DNA of 64,000 bases from Flavobacterium frigidarium DSM 17623 (GCF_000425505.1 NZ_AUDO01000019.1:1-64000); one strand, 5' to 3'; counted from the stretch's first letter, positions 38,520 to 47,845 are shown. A program made the numbers and translations. The notes: generated by a model not told the origin, from the sequence alone.

Positions 38520-39242
38520 ATGAATTGCATTATTATAGATGATGAAGAAATGGCTAGGGCTATTATGTCGCAATTCGTGGCTAATTTTACTAATTATAAG
38601 GTCGTAGGTGAATTTTGTAGCGCCATTGAAGCAATCAAGTTTTTAAATCAAAATCAGGTAGATGTTATTTTTCTAGACATTCACATGCCTAACTTCACGG
38701 GCTTTGATTTTATCCAAACTATAAAAGACCCTCCACATGTTATACTTGTAACATCTGATAGGAACTTTGCTATTGAAGCATTTGAATATGAATGTATTGT
38801 TGATTATCTCGTAAAACCAATTACCGAATCTCGATTTATTAAAGCCATTCATAAAGTATCATCATTACTAGCAGAACCTGAAAATAAACAATTAAATAAG
38901 GAACTGAAAGTCGAAACTGATGAAGTCGTCGATGAAAATTTTTATGTTAATATTGATCGCAGATTAATAAAAATTAATTTTAATTCAGTTAATATAATCG
39001 AAGCTAAAGGAGATTATATTCATATTAAAACTGAAATTAAAAATTATATCGTTCATTCTACTCTTAAAAAAATCGAAGACAAATTACCCAAAGACATTTT
39101 CTTGAAGGTGCATCGCTCCTTTATAATTAACATTAGTAAAATTATAGATATTGAAGACAATAGTGTCTTAATAGCTAAAGACGTTGTACCAGTCAGTCGT
39201 TCTAATAGAACAGAGCTATTAAATCGGTTAAATGTTTTGTAA
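38520..39242 (+). CDS. LytTR-type DNA-binding response regulator
   Basis: 240 residues. Receiver domain 1-118 with IIDDEE, phospho-acceptor Asp53 in VIFLDIHMPNFTGFDF, VTSDR and YLVKPI. A linker with acidic residues lies near 120-140. The LytTR DNA-binding domain, about 143-238, is marked by NIIEAKGDYIHIKTE, LKVHRSFIINI and VPVSRSNRTELLNRL. LytTR regulators bind short direct repeats upstream of targets; none could be assigned here with confidence. Last gene of the signalling operon. It is the only one with a DNA-binding output, so it should be the transcriptional exit of the phosphorelay. Confidence 0.92.
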   Translation: MNCIIIDDEEMARAIMSQFVANFTNYKVVGEFCSAIEAIKFLNQNQVDVIFLDIHMPNFTGFDFIQTIKDPPHVILVTSDRNFAIEAFEYECIVDYLVKPITESRFIKAIHKVSSLLAEPENKQLNKELKVETDEVVDENFYVNIDRRLIKINFNSVNIIEAKGDYIHIKTEIKNYIVHSTLKKIEDKLPKDIFLKVHRSFIINISKIIDIEDNSVLIAKDVVPVSRSNRTELLNRLNVL

Positions 39243-39348
39243 ACGTAAGTTTAATCTTGTGAATTAATGTTAATAATGTAGTTCATCGATTAAATATGTT
39301 GTTTTATCTAAATTATTGTACATTAGAGTTGTATTTAAAACGATAGCT

Positions 39349-39696
39349 ATGGAAATCAATTTAACTATTACAGGAAGTGCAAATGTAAATCAGATCGATG
39401 ATGATGCTACAGGTTACTATTTAATATCTAAGCGGTGGACTATGATAAATGATAGTAATATAACTTTTGTAAGAATTAACGGTTTAGGTTACTGTTATAA
39501 TGCGAATTGGGCTGGTCCCAATAATAAGCTAGAAACAAAAAGCATTAGCAGTAAAAGCAAAAATACTATTATGGTAAGCCATGCACTTATTAAATCATTT
39601 TTTGTTAACCACAATGGAGAACTAGTTTTACCTAACACTAGTGAGATACGTAGTTTAATAGGATTTGACAGAAATGAGTTGCAGCTAGCTAATTAA
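39349..39696 (+). CDS. Hypothetical protein downstream of the LytTR regulator
   Basis: 115 residues from the ATG at 39349. An in-frame TTG at 39316 would add 11 residues but is less likely. No signal peptide or membrane segment. The sequence (MEINLTITGSANVNQIDD, GLGYCYNANWAGPN, GELVLPNTSEIRSLIGF) matches no family I recognise. The C-terminal part resembles a short helical DNA-binding or recognition motif only superficially. It lies 106 bases after the LytTR gene. The gap contains two TAATGT copies near 39265-39280, so it may be a direct target of that regulator; this is conjecture. Confidence 0.5.
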   Translation: MEINLTITGSANVNQIDDDATGYYLISKRWTMINDSNITFVRINGLGYCYNANWAGPNNKLETKSISSKSKNTIMVSHALIKSFFVNHNGELVLPNTSEIRSLIGFDRNELQLAN

Positions 39697-40061
39697 AATT
39701 ACTTTAACCTAAAAAAGTAATATGCTCAAAATTCTATCTGAACGTCTAAAAATTACCACTGGTCGAATGCAAATTTGATCTCATCGAAAACATTAAAAAA
39801 GTTCAGACAGTTGTACTTAACTTTGAATTGAAAACATCATCAAATCACCTTTTTTGTCCCAAAATGAAATAAGATTTAAAAACCACTTACATTTTAATAC
39901 CTGTCAAGGAATAAGATTGTAAAAGAATATCGCAAGTTTTCAAAAAACAAATTTAGTATTGACTGTCCTTTTAGTTAATATCCAAAAAAAAGACTGCTAC
40001 CACGAGCAGTCTTTTTTTTGTACTATATTTTTTAAGCAATGCCTTTAAAGAGAAGCGTTCT
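39697..40061. other. Convergent gap with a shared terminator
   Basis: The stretch separates the rightward signalling genes from the leftward exporter gene. Apart from the terminator at its right end I see no gene or RNA. It contains several out-of-frame remnants too short to judge. Confidence 0.4.
39984..40019. terminator. Strong bidirectional terminator
   Basis: AAAAAAAGACTGCT pairs with AGCAGTCTTTTTTTT around the loop ACCACG. The A run on one side and the T run on the other make it work in both directions. It is 43 bases beyond the exporter stop on the minus strand and about 290 bases beyond the 39349 gene on the plus strand. Confidence 0.88.
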
Positions 40062-42122
40062 TTACTTGATTTTAAATAGGGGCTGGCTTGTTAAATTCCA
40101 TTTTATACGTAACCCAAATTCATTAAATGTAAAACCAGATGCTGTGGTAGATGCAATATTACTTCTAGTTACATAAAAGTTGCTTAACAATCGATCTGAA
40201 AATTTGTAACCTATTTTTCCTTGGACACGGTACGTCCATTGTTTGCTATCATCTTCTATAAATTGAAAACCTGTTGCAAGATTTGCATTGTAAAACCATG
40301 ATTTAGCTTCCACACCCTTTTCATCTCGAAGTAACTCTAGGAATAACTCTACTGCATTAAACTTTTTAGGACTAAAGTAATCTGCAGGTACACGATCTTT
40401 AAATGCTATGTATTGATAATTAAGTCCACCTTTTAGAACGGGATTAGACATGAAGTTATAATAGAATGAAGTAAATAATAAATTTCTATTGTTATTATCA
40501 GTTTGAGCTGTAAAAAAGTATTGTGTAAACCATCCAAAATTAAAATTGGTACTTAAATTATAATTAAAGTAATAGTTGTTTGTTGCAATCTCTTTATCAA
40601 TTAAGTCAGAGTTAAAATTTTGCATCTCTCTTTTATACCCAACTTCTAAATCTTGAAGTTTTAAAGGTTTAATTTTAAAGTAGGTGTGAATTAGAAGCTG
40701 GTTATAGCTTGTAGTAACAGAATTGGCTGAATTTACACCCACTTCAAATGCGTAACTAATCTTTGGGTGAAACTGATAGGTGGCGCCTAATAGAAAATCA
40801 TTACTTTCTGCATTAGCGCTTGTTACTTTATTATCAGTTTTTCTAAATTGATAGGTGCTGTTTACAGACCATTTTGTTGACAATGGTAAATTGATTTCGG
40901 TGTGAGATGCCATTGCTGTATTGTCACCATTATCAAAGGAGTAACTAAATTTTTGTTCTACATATGGAGTGTAGTCTTCCTTTAACTTTTTTATAAAATT
41001 TAAGGCATCACTTTGATTGTTAAAAACTTCTAGAGTAGTAACCGCCGCTTGATAAGCTAAGCTAATTTCCCCAGATGCTTTAAATGCATTTGCTATCCCT
41101 AAATTTCCATCAAATGATTTGCTGTCATTTTTTAATATTTGTTGGTAGTTAGTAATACTTTCGGGAAAATTACTTTTATATATTGCTAATGTTGCAGCAA
41201 GAGAAAGTACCCAGTTTTCATTACTATTTGTAGTTTCTAGTTTCTCTATATACGAGTCAGCTTCCTTGTATTTTTTATTCCAAATCAATGCTTGCACATA
41301 ACGCTCTTGCGTTTGCTTCTTTAAACTTTCATCTGTGATAGTTTGTGATTTTTCTAAAGATTCTGTAGCTAGCTTTAAAGCAGTTTTTTCCTTTTTATCA
41401 ATATGCTCGAGTAGTGATAAACCATTTAAAGCAATTACTGGATTGTCAGGTTTTAGTAAATTATAGACATCTTTTCCTTTTTGAATCTCTTTAGTAATAA
41501 GATACATATTTGCTTTGTTCATTAACGTCTCTTTGTCTAAAGGGAAATCAGCCAGAATCTCATCATAGTAAATTGCTGCATCATCAAATTTCTTTTCGTT
41601 CACTAATTGGTAGGCATAGCCTAATTTAATATATTTTCTTGAAACTAAAGCTCCTGGATTTGCATCTGATAATTGCAATGCTTTATTAACATTAATCAAC
41701 GCCTCAGGATACTCTTTTAAATTAGACAAGGTATTAGCAAATCCCAAATGGGCTACAAAATTTGTAGGATTGTCTTTTATAACTTCTTGGTAAAACACCT
41801 TGGCCTCGTCATATTTTTTATTCCAAAGCAAAGCCTCAGCATAGTTGAGCTCAATTTCTAAGTCGCCAGGATACTCTTTTTTTAATTGTATAAAATTGAT
41901 TAATGCCTGGTCAGCTTTATTGTTTAATCCAATAGCTCTTGCATAACAAAGTCGCGCTGTTTTATTTTCAGGATATTCTTTTAGTATTTCCTTGAAAAAA
42001 ACTTCTGCACTTGCAAAATCTCCTTTCTCCAATTGAGAAAAGCCTTTTTTCATGTCTTGGGCATGCATTGTGAAGCTAATGATACAAAAAAATGATAGGA
42101 TAATTTTGTGGGAAAATTTCAT
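40062..42122 (-). CDS. TPR-repeat outer-membrane beta-barrel, candidate polysaccharide exporter
   Basis: 686 residues. Signal peptide 1-21 ending FTMHAQ. Residues 22-390 are about nine TPR-like repeats (for example GDFASAEVFFKEILKEYPEN, KKYDEAKVFYQEVIKDNPTN, KEYPEALINVNKALQLSD). From about 393 the pattern changes to alternating amphipathic strands, ending in WNLTSQPLFKIK, as in a membrane beta-barrel. A periplasmic TPR scaffold joined to a barrel is the plan of exopolysaccharide exporters such as BcsC, PgaA and PelB, though the barrel may instead be of the YaiO type. Glycosyltransferases, a flippase and a glycosidase next door support the export role. It reads opposite to the flippase genes. 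Confidence 0.65.
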   Translation of the reverse strand: MKFSHKIILSFFCIISFTMHAQDMKKGFSQLEKGDFASAEVFFKEILKEYPENKTARLCYARAIGLNNKADQALINFIQLKKEYPGDLEIELNYAEALLWNKKYDEAKVFYQEVIKDNPTNFVAHLGFANTLSNLKEYPEALINVNKALQLSDANPGALVSRKYIKLGYAYQLVNEKKFDDAAIYYDEILADFPLDKETLMNKANMYLITKEIQKGKDVYNLLKPDNPVIALNGLSLLEHIDKKEKTALKLATESLEKSQTITDESLKKQTQERYVQALIWNKKYKEADSYIEKLETTNSNENWVLSLAATLAIYKSNFPESITNYQQILKNDSKSFDGNLGIANAFKASGEISLAYQAAVTTLEVFNNQSDALNFIKKLKEDYTPYVEQKFSYSFDNGDNTAMASHTEINLPLSTKWSVNSTYQFRKTDNKVTSANAESNDFLLGATYQFHPKISYAFEVGVNSANSVTTSYNQLLIHTYFKIKPLKLQDLEVGYKREMQNFNSDLIDKEIATNNYYFNYNLSTNFNFGWFTQYFFTAQTDNNNRNLLFTSFYYNFMSNPVLKGGLNYQYIAFKDRVPADYFSPKKFNAVELFLELLRDEKGVEAKSWFYNANLATGFQFIEDDSKQWTYRVQGKIGYKFSDRLLSNFYVTRSNIASTTASGFTFNEFGLRIKWNLTSQPLFKIK

Positions 42123-42271
42123 GAATAGTGATCTAGGGTTCGATGATGCAAGTTAAGGATTAATTAGTAATATTTCATCTACACTTTTAAGTCATTCATC
42201 TAACAATAATAACCGTTTTTAGGATAAAGCCGACATTTGTGGCAACAAAAGAACCAAAAAAGTAAAAAATT

Positions 42272-42562
42272 ATAGCTTTAAAAATAAATTATAATTCGGG
42301 TGTTTATGAAATTAAAGGATTGTTAAATTCCCAAAACAGTGTATATTTAGAGAATCATATGAATGCTATAATTTTAAATGAGACTGGTATTGTCCTTTCA
42401 TTAGAAAAAATTACATCAATCGATACGTATGCAATAAATAGAGTTGTCCTCCTTCAAGAAAAAATACTATTGAGCGACAAATCATTTTTTATAATAGGTA
42501 AAAAAAATAAGATTGTAAATGATCAATTTGAAGCTTCACACCATTGCAATATATTACTGTAA
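42272..42562 (+). CDS. STAS-like small protein with a non-standard (ATA) start
   Basis: The frame from TTG 42320 gives 80 residues, but it stays open upstream to a stop at 42263. The stretch just before reads (M)ALKINYNSGVYEIKG, the opening expected of Flavobacterial STAS proteins. The codon where ATG should be is ATA (42272). The body fits a STAS fold: IVLSLEKITSIDTYAINRVVLL near residues 46-67, where the usual DSSG becomes DTYA, then SFFIIGKKNKIVNDQF. STAS proteins are anti-sigma antagonists or components of regulatory complexes. The missing Ser argues against classic phosphorylation. It lies 22 bases before the flippase gene and may be co-transcribed. The start is uncertain. Confidence 0.55.
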   Translation: MALKINYNSGVYEIKGLLNSQNSVYLENHMNAIILNETGIVLSLEKITSIDTYAINRVVLLQEKILLSDKSFFIIGKKNKIVNDQFEASHHCNILL

Positions 42563-42584
42563 CGTATATTAATAAATACAAGGA

Positions 42585-43835
42585 ATGAATTTAGTTTCCA
42601 ATTTAATTGCTAAAATACCTCGAAAATTAGGTCCTGAACAGCTCTTCATGGTAACCATCTTATTAGTTAATGGAGGGAATTACCTCTACAACTTAATATT
42701 AGGTAGAATGCTAGGGCCAGAAGCTTTTTCTGATGCAGCAATTTTAATTACATTATTATTAATACTTTCTTTTGTGGGGATGACCTTCCAGATTGTCACC
42801 GCTAAGTACGCAGTTTTATTTGAAGAAAGTAGTTTGCTGGTATTTATTAAACTGATTACTAAATATGCATCGATTATAGGTGTGCTCTTTGGACTTGCTA
42901 TTATTATTTTTAATCAAGAATTACAAGCCGCTTTCCATACTAAGACGGCTGCAATGTTTTATATTTTCGGTTTTGGTATTCCATTGTACTTTATGATGAG
43001 TGTTAATAGAGGTTTATATCAAGGACAAAATGTATTAAATAAATTAGCAACTACCTATCAAACAGAAATGGCGAGTAGGTTGCTGTTGACGCTAGCGGGA
43101 TTACTGTTGCTACCTAACGTTGCTACCTCTATTATTGTGGCGCTGGGAATTTTATTTTCTTTCGTTTTTGGCGTACTTCCTTTTCAAAAAACAATTTTGA
43201 AAGGGCTAACAATACCAAGCAAGATCACAATAGACACAAAATCAATTAGGAACTTTTTTTTGTTGACTGCTTTTTATGAACTTACACAAATTATTATCAA
43301 CAACAGTGACATCATTTTAGTGAAACACTTTTTTGACAGTAAAGATGCTGGTTTGTATGCTTCCTTAGCCTTGATAGGACGAGTAGTTTATTTTGTAGCC
43401 TGGATGTTTGTAATGCTACTCTTGCCTAAAGTCATCCAGATGAAAAAAGACAATCAAGAGACACTACCTATTTTAATGAAGTATGTTGGTTACATCGTGC
43501 TACTGTCTACATTCATTGTAACATTTACAGCTTTGTTTCCAGAGTTCGTTGTTGGTATTATGTTTGGTCAAGAGTATCTTTCTATTTCGTTTCTTCTCTG
43601 GAAGTACGCTTTAGCAACCTCGCTCTTTGCAGTAGCAAATATTTTTGCTTATTACTATTTGTCTTTAGATCAATATTTACCGGTAGTTGTATCGGCAATC
43701 TTAGGTTCCACACAAATAGGCTTAATCATAGCTTACCATAATTCGTTAGAACAAGTAGTGCACATGCAAATATTCGCTATGATTGTTTTATTGTTTTTCC
43801 AACTTTGTTATTTCTTCTATAAAAATAAAAAGTAA
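42585..43835 (+). CDS. Wzx/MATE-like polysaccharide flippase
   Basis: 416 residues with about twelve hydrophobic segments. The opening FMVTILLVNGGNYLYNLILGRMLGPEAFSDA (first about 50 residues) is typical of the polysaccharide biosynthesis flippase/MATE-like family, as are ASLALIGRVVYFVAWMFVMLLLPK near 258-281 and the late GQEYLSISFLLWKYA stretch. Such proteins move lipid-linked sugar units across the inner membrane (Wzx) or form part of synthase complexes (PelG). Its gene follows the STAS-like gene and precedes the GT4-like glycosyltransferase by 51 bases. A small imperfect hairpin (AACTAG...CTAGTT) lies between them. Which substrate it handles is unknown. Confidence 0.8.
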   Translation: MNLVSNLIAKIPRKLGPEQLFMVTILLVNGGNYLYNLILGRMLGPEAFSDAAILITLLLILSFVGMTFQIVTAKYAVLFEESSLLVFIKLITKYASIIGVLFGLAIIIFNQELQAAFHTKTAAMFYIFGFGIPLYFMMSVNRGLYQGQNVLNKLATTYQTEMASRLLLTLAGLLLLPNVATSIIVALGILFSFVFGVLPFQKTILKGLTIPSKITIDTKSIRNFFLLTAFYELTQIIINNSDIILVKHFFDSKDAGLYASLALIGRVVYFVAWMFVMLLLPKVIQMKKDNQETLPILMKYVGYIVLLSTFIVTFTALFPEFVVGIMFGQEYLSISFLLWKYALATSLFAVANIFAYYYLSLDQYLPVVVSAILGSTQIGLIIAYHNSLEQVVHMQIFAMIVLLFFQLCYFFYKNKK

Positions 43836-43886
43836 CTAGCGTTAATAACAACGACTAGTTGAATCTCCAACCAAATCTATACTACG

Positions 43887-45065
43887 ATGAAAATTGCTGT
43901 TATCACCGCCTTTCCACCGAGCAAAGTTACCTTAAATGAGTACGGATACCATTTAGTTAAAAATTTTGCTCAAAAAAACGATGTTTCAGAGGTTGTCTTA
44001 TTATGCGACAAAACAGAGCAGCCAAAACAACTTGACTTTGAAAATAGTAACAAAGTAAAAGTCAACGAATGCTGGTCGTTTAATAGCTTCACAAATATTA
44101 TATCTATTAGTGCTGCAATTCGTGAGGAAAAGCCAGATGCAGTTTTAATTAATCTCCAGTTCATGAAATTTGGTGATAAAAAGGTTCCAGCAGCTTTAGG
44201 TTTGATGATTCCTGTAGTATTGCGTGCAAGTAATGTACCCACGGTTTCCTTATTGCATAATATATTAGAACAAGTGGACTTAGAGAGTGCCGGTTTTACA
44301 GATAATAAAATGGCTCAAAAAATTTATAATTTTATTGGAACTAGTTTAACCAAATTCATTTTAAAATCTGATGTTGTTGCAGTAACTATTAATAAATATG
44401 TCGAAGTATTAGAGAAAAAGTATAAGGTAAAAAATGTAAAAGTGATTCCGCACGGCACTTTCGATAGCATCCCTGAACCTTCCTTTGAACTAGCGCCTGG
44501 ACCAAAACAAATTATGGCTTTTGGTAAGTTTGGTACTTATAAAAAGGTCGAAATTCTTATAGATGCCGCCATCATAATACGACAACGTAGTACAGAAAAA
44601 ATAGAAGTAGTCATAGCAGGAACAGATAGTCCTAACACACCAGGTTACCTAGCCGCAGTTCAAGAAAAGTACAAACATGTAGAAGGACTTCGATTTACAG
44701 GTTATGTAGAGGAAAGCGATGTTCCTGTAATCTTTGGTGACAGTACTGTCGTTGCGTTCCCCTATACTTCAACTACTGGAAGTTCAGGAGTTTTGCATCA
44801 AGCAGGTAGCTATGGTAAGGCGGTTGTAATGCCTGATCTAGGTGACTTGGCTTTATTAGTCGAAGAGGAAGGTTACAAAGGGGAATTCTTTGATCCTGAA
44901 AGCGCCGAATCTTTAGCGCAAGCAATCGAAAAAATCATCAATAATGATTCGAATAGAAAAGCAATCGCTATGCAAAATTATAAAGCTGCCAGCGCACTTT
45001 CTATGGATAAAATTACAGGAATGTACATGGACACTTTCAAGGAAATTATCCAGTCAAAAAAATAA
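43887..45065 (+). CDS. GT4-like glycosyltransferase
   Basis: 392 residues, GT-B fold type with no membrane segments. The C-terminal half shows the family pattern: PKQIMAFGKFGTYKKVEILIDA near 210-231, KIEVVIAGTDSPNTPGY, GLRFTGYVEESDVPVIFGD, and FPYTSTTGSSGVLHQAGSYGKAVV, where the usual EGFGxxxxEA acidic signature is replaced by Ser/Gly. The N-terminal half has the loose MKIAVITAFPPSKVTLNEYGYHL start of GT4 enzymes. It probably adds a sugar from a nucleotide donor during exopolysaccharide assembly. It meets the glycosidase gene tail-to-tail with only 4 bases between stops. The altered active-site motif makes donor prediction unsafe. Confidence 0.75.
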   Translation: MKIAVITAFPPSKVTLNEYGYHLVKNFAQKNDVSEVVLLCDKTEQPKQLDFENSNKVKVNECWSFNSFTNIISISAAIREEKPDAVLINLQFMKFGDKKVPAALGLMIPVVLRASNVPTVSLLHNILEQVDLESAGFTDNKMAQKIYNFIGTSLTKFILKSDVVAVTINKYVEVLEKKYKVKNVKVIPHGTFDSIPEPSFELAPGPKQIMAFGKFGTYKKVEILIDAAIIIRQRSTEKIEVVIAGTDSPNTPGYLAAVQEKYKHVEGLRFTGYVEESDVPVIFGDSTVVAFPYTSTTGSSGVLHQAGSYGKAVVMPDLGDLALLVEEEGYKGEFFDPESAESLAQAIEKIINNDSNRKAIAMQNYKAASALSMDKITGMYMDTFKEIIQSKK

Positions 45066-45069
45066 TTTT

Positions 45070-46623
45070 TTAGTTCGAAATATACTTAAATGCGGGTTTG
45101 TTGATTCCTTTTTCATCAATGAACCCGAATTTCTTTTGTCGGTATTTTTGCCAAGGCCATTTTCCAGCTACTTGATCAGGAACTTGTGGAAAGTCATAAA
45201 GCGTCCAGGACATGAATGAGTAATCATTTTTCTTGAAGTAAGTTTGAATCTGCTTATGATAGTCAGCTTGTTTTTGAATGCTGCTTTCCCAAAAATTCCA
45301 AATCCCACCATACGAGGGAATTCCAAACTCTTCAATCACCACAGGTTTTTGAGTACTTTTCATTAGCTTATTTGTTTCATATTCTACATGAGTAATATCG
45401 TTGTAAAAGTGATACGAAATAAAATCTACTTTGTCTGAAAGGTTGGTGGCTTCCACAGAATTTGACCATCCTATCGTTAGTAAGTGATTGGGATCATTCT
45501 CTTTAATGACTGTCGTCATGTGCTCTAACCAAGCAAGTACATTTCCTTTGTCTCTATTTTCAAAGTCGAGATTAGGTTCGTTTTTTAAGTCCCAAGCGAG
45601 TATTGCTTTATGATCTTTAAAAGTTGAAACAATATTCTCAGCGTGGCGGTGTGTTAAGGTCCAACTCTCTAACGTATAATCACTGTAAAAATCAAATAAT
45701 GTTACGATTACTGCTAAATTTTTGGCTTGAGCCAAATCTAAAAATGTTTTTAACTTTTGCATCTTTTCGGGATGGATGACAGCTTTACCAAAATCACCAT
45801 ACTGAATGAAAATGCGAACAGTGTTGAGGTTGGCTTTTTTGATTATGTCAAAATCTTGAGCAATAGTATCCTTGTTAAATCGTTCCCCAAAGGTATCCCA
45901 AGCCGAATTTTTAGGATAGTAATTAATCCCCTTGATGGTATAAGGTTTGTTGTTTTTTAGAATTTTATTTTTAGATACAGTATAGATGGGATGTGGCTGT
46001 ATGCTGTCTTTTATAAAAGGTTCGGCATCCATTTTTAATAAATGACGCACCCTCCAGAAACCATCTTCTAGTAACATCATTACTTGATAACTGGCCGTGT
46101 CTTGAACAATGCTGAGTAACTTTTTATTCTGATAAATTTTTTGATATTCAATTACATTTCGATCTTTAAAAACCACTAGCTGCCCGTCTTCGCTATAGAA
46201 TTCGAGGTCAGGGAAATGTTTTAGTGTAGTGTTTTCAATGGTGATGTCGTGAGCTTTGTTGTAATTTACCGTTTGATATAAGTTATGTCGGGTATTTTGA
46301 GTATAGTAATCCGCTATGCCTTTTGAAGTGTTGTGCTCTAAAGCATTATTTTTCACATACCACGAAAAAAGGTAATCTCGTTCCAGTTTTCCAAGTGTGT
46401 TTTTCTCCATTTCTCGAGCTGGATTAACTAAATTAGTCCAAGAAACTTTAGGTAAATAAACATCTTCACTTTCGGTTTCAAGATGCAGCATGCTGGTTCT
46501 ACTGGCGCCTGTATTTAAATAATCAAGAACGCGCCCAATACCTAGCATCGTGAAAATACTAATTAAAATAAAGGACAGCGCAAAGGCCGTCTTGTAAATA
46601 TTGCGGTTGTTAATTAACTTCAT
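45070..46623 (-). CDS. Membrane-anchored GH-A clan glycoside hydrolase (GH5-like)
   Basis: 517 residues. One N-terminal membrane anchor near 10-33, then a poorly conserved region to about 210. The catalytic (beta/alpha)8-barrel runs from about 225 (ILKNNKPYTIKGINYYP) to the end. Retaining GH-A glycosidase residues are visible: acid/base Glu in ILAWDLKNEPNLDF near 348, and nucleophile Glu in KPVVIEEFGIPSYGG near 429. TIGWSN and SYHFYND lie between as expected. Substrate cannot be told; cellulose-, mannan- or glucan-type polymers are possible. Exopolysaccharide loci often encode a hydrolase that trims the product. It overlaps the 46610 gene by 14 bases and is the last of a coupled trio. Confidence 0.8.
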   Translation of the reverse strand: MKLINNRNIYKTAFALSFILISIFTMLGIGRVLDYLNTGASRTSMLHLETESEDVYLPKVSWTNLVNPAREMEKNTLGKLERDYLFSWYVKNNALEHNTSKGIADYYTQNTRHNLYQTVNYNKAHDITIENTTLKHFPDLEFYSEDGQLVVFKDRNVIEYQKIYQNKKLLSIVQDTASYQVMMLLEDGFWRVRHLLKMDAEPFIKDSIQPHPIYTVSKNKILKNNKPYTIKGINYYPKNSAWDTFGERFNKDTIAQDFDIIKKANLNTVRIFIQYGDFGKAVIHPEKMQKLKTFLDLAQAKNLAVIVTLFDFYSDYTLESWTLTHRHAENIVSTFKDHKAILAWDLKNEPNLDFENRDKGNVLAWLEHMTTVIKENDPNHLLTIGWSNSVEATNLSDKVDFISYHFYNDITHVEYETNKLMKSTQKPVVIEEFGIPSYGGIWNFWESSIQKQADYHKQIQTYFKKNDYSFMSWTLYDFPQVPDQVAGKWPWQKYRQKKFGFIDEKGINKPAFKYISN

Positions 46624-47845
46624 ACTGTTTTGTATCTGTTTTTTGGGTAATACCCAAAGTTGTTATTTCAAATTGGTACTCCTTTTCAGGATAAAATGGG
46701 GCAAGCAAAATAAAAGTTGCAATTCCTTTGTTTGTTTCCACAATTTTAGTTTCAAGTAATTCTTCATTTCGGAATATTTTAAGTTCGACCTTTACACCAT
46801 CAGGAACCAATTGTTTCATGAAACTTCGCACGGGCCCCACAGTAATTCTTCGGTTTTTTTCTGTAAATGTGTACTTAAAGTTTTTAATTAAAGGTAAATA
46901 AGGTATACTAATAGTTTTGCTTTGTGCAATACCTGTAATATACGCTTTAACCTTGAAAGTATCTTGATGATCAGGATGTAAAAGCTGTCCTATTGCTACA
47001 CCATTAATGGTTGATGCATAGGTTTTAAGTAAGACGTTTTCATTTGTTACAACCTGAAAAGTTACTAGCGTGCCGTCTCCTACAAGGTTGCCATAGCGAT
47101 CTTTGATAATCGATGTAGTCAGACTTGTAATCTGGTTTCCATCAGCAAAGCTGTGGTTTCGAGAAAAATCAATCGTAAAATCTTCACCTATAGAAGGCTT
47201 AACTTCGGTTTCAAATTCTTTAGAATCCGTGTTGTTGCATTCAGTAGATAGTAGCATCTTACCTGATTTAGTTCTTGAATAAATATTTTTCCAAGCAATA
47301 AATGACTTAGTTGTTTTTTGTGTTACTGTAATGTCATTTAAAAACTGATCTTTAATCAACACTTCTGTTCCATCTTGTTTTGGGTTGTCAAATTTATCGG
47401 TAGGTATTGCAACCATCATAGTAAAATGGTCTGTGCCCGTAAGCAAGCTAGGCGGTCCTAGATAGTTCTCGATTTTGGTGACAGTATTGTCGTTAGGTAA
47501 AATGGTAAAACTACCATTAGTAATTTTTGTTTCATCTTGAATCAAATACCAGGATAATACGCCTGTTTTCAAGCAATACATGGCTGGGATTTTAAAGGTA
47601 ATCTGTCCGTTGTTATTTTGTGAATCCAGCACCGTTTTCCCATAAGTATGTATTAAAAACAGTTTTGGATTTGCTGTTTTTGATGTACTACTAAATGATA
47701 AAGTGATAGGCTTGCCTGCAATAAAACGCTGTTGCTTACTTTGTAGTATAAAACTATCGGCTTGATTATTTATTTTCGCTGCAGCGAAAGCAAACAAAAA
47801 AACAAGTAGAATGGGGAATACAATATGTAGGCTTTTTTTTATCAT
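46610..47845 (-). CDS. Secreted or membrane-anchored Ig-like protein of the exopolysaccharide locus
   Basis: 411 residues. A hydrophobic segment near 5-23 acts as signal or anchor. The remainder is predicted beta-rich with Ig-like domains; TTSIIKDRYGNLVGDGTLVTF followed by TINGVAIGQLLHP matches the Big-1/invasin-type bacterial Ig pattern near 250-300. No catalytic motif is evident. The gene start overlaps the stop of the GT-C-like gene by 4 bases (ATGA) and its end overlaps the glycosidase gene by 14 bases. It is therefore stoichiometrically coupled to both, and may be a periplasmic scaffold for the membrane enzyme. Family unknown beyond the Ig fold. Confidence 0.55.
   Translation of the reverse strand: MIKKSLHIVFPILLVFLFAFAAAKINNQADSFILQSKQQRFIAGKPITLSFSSTSKTANPKLFLIHTYGKTVLDSQNNNGQITFKIPAMYCLKTGVLSWYLIQDETKITNGSFTILPNDNTVTKIENYLGPPSLLTGTDHFTMMVAIPTDKFDNPKQDGTEVLIKDQFLNDITVTQKTTKSFIAWKNIYSRTKSGKMLLSTECNNTDSKEFETEVKPSIGEDFTIDFSRNHSFADGNQITSLTTSIIKDRYGNLVGDGTLVTFQVVTNENVLLKTYASTINGVAIGQLLHPDHQDTFKVKAYITGIAQSKTISIPYLPLIKNFKYTFTEKNRRITVGPVRSFMKQLVPDGVKVELKIFRNEELLETKIVETNKGIATFILLAPFYPEKEYQFEITTLGITQKTDTKQYEVN

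Noticed and set aside
39316..39348. TTG start for the small gene after the LytTR regulator
   Set aside because: The ATG at 39349 is in the same frame and the extra 11 residues show no conserved feature.
43834..43861. Inverted repeat AACTAG...CTAGTT between the flippase and glycosyltransferase genes as a terminator
   Set aside because: It has a bulge, low GC content and no T run, and the genes probably share a transcript.
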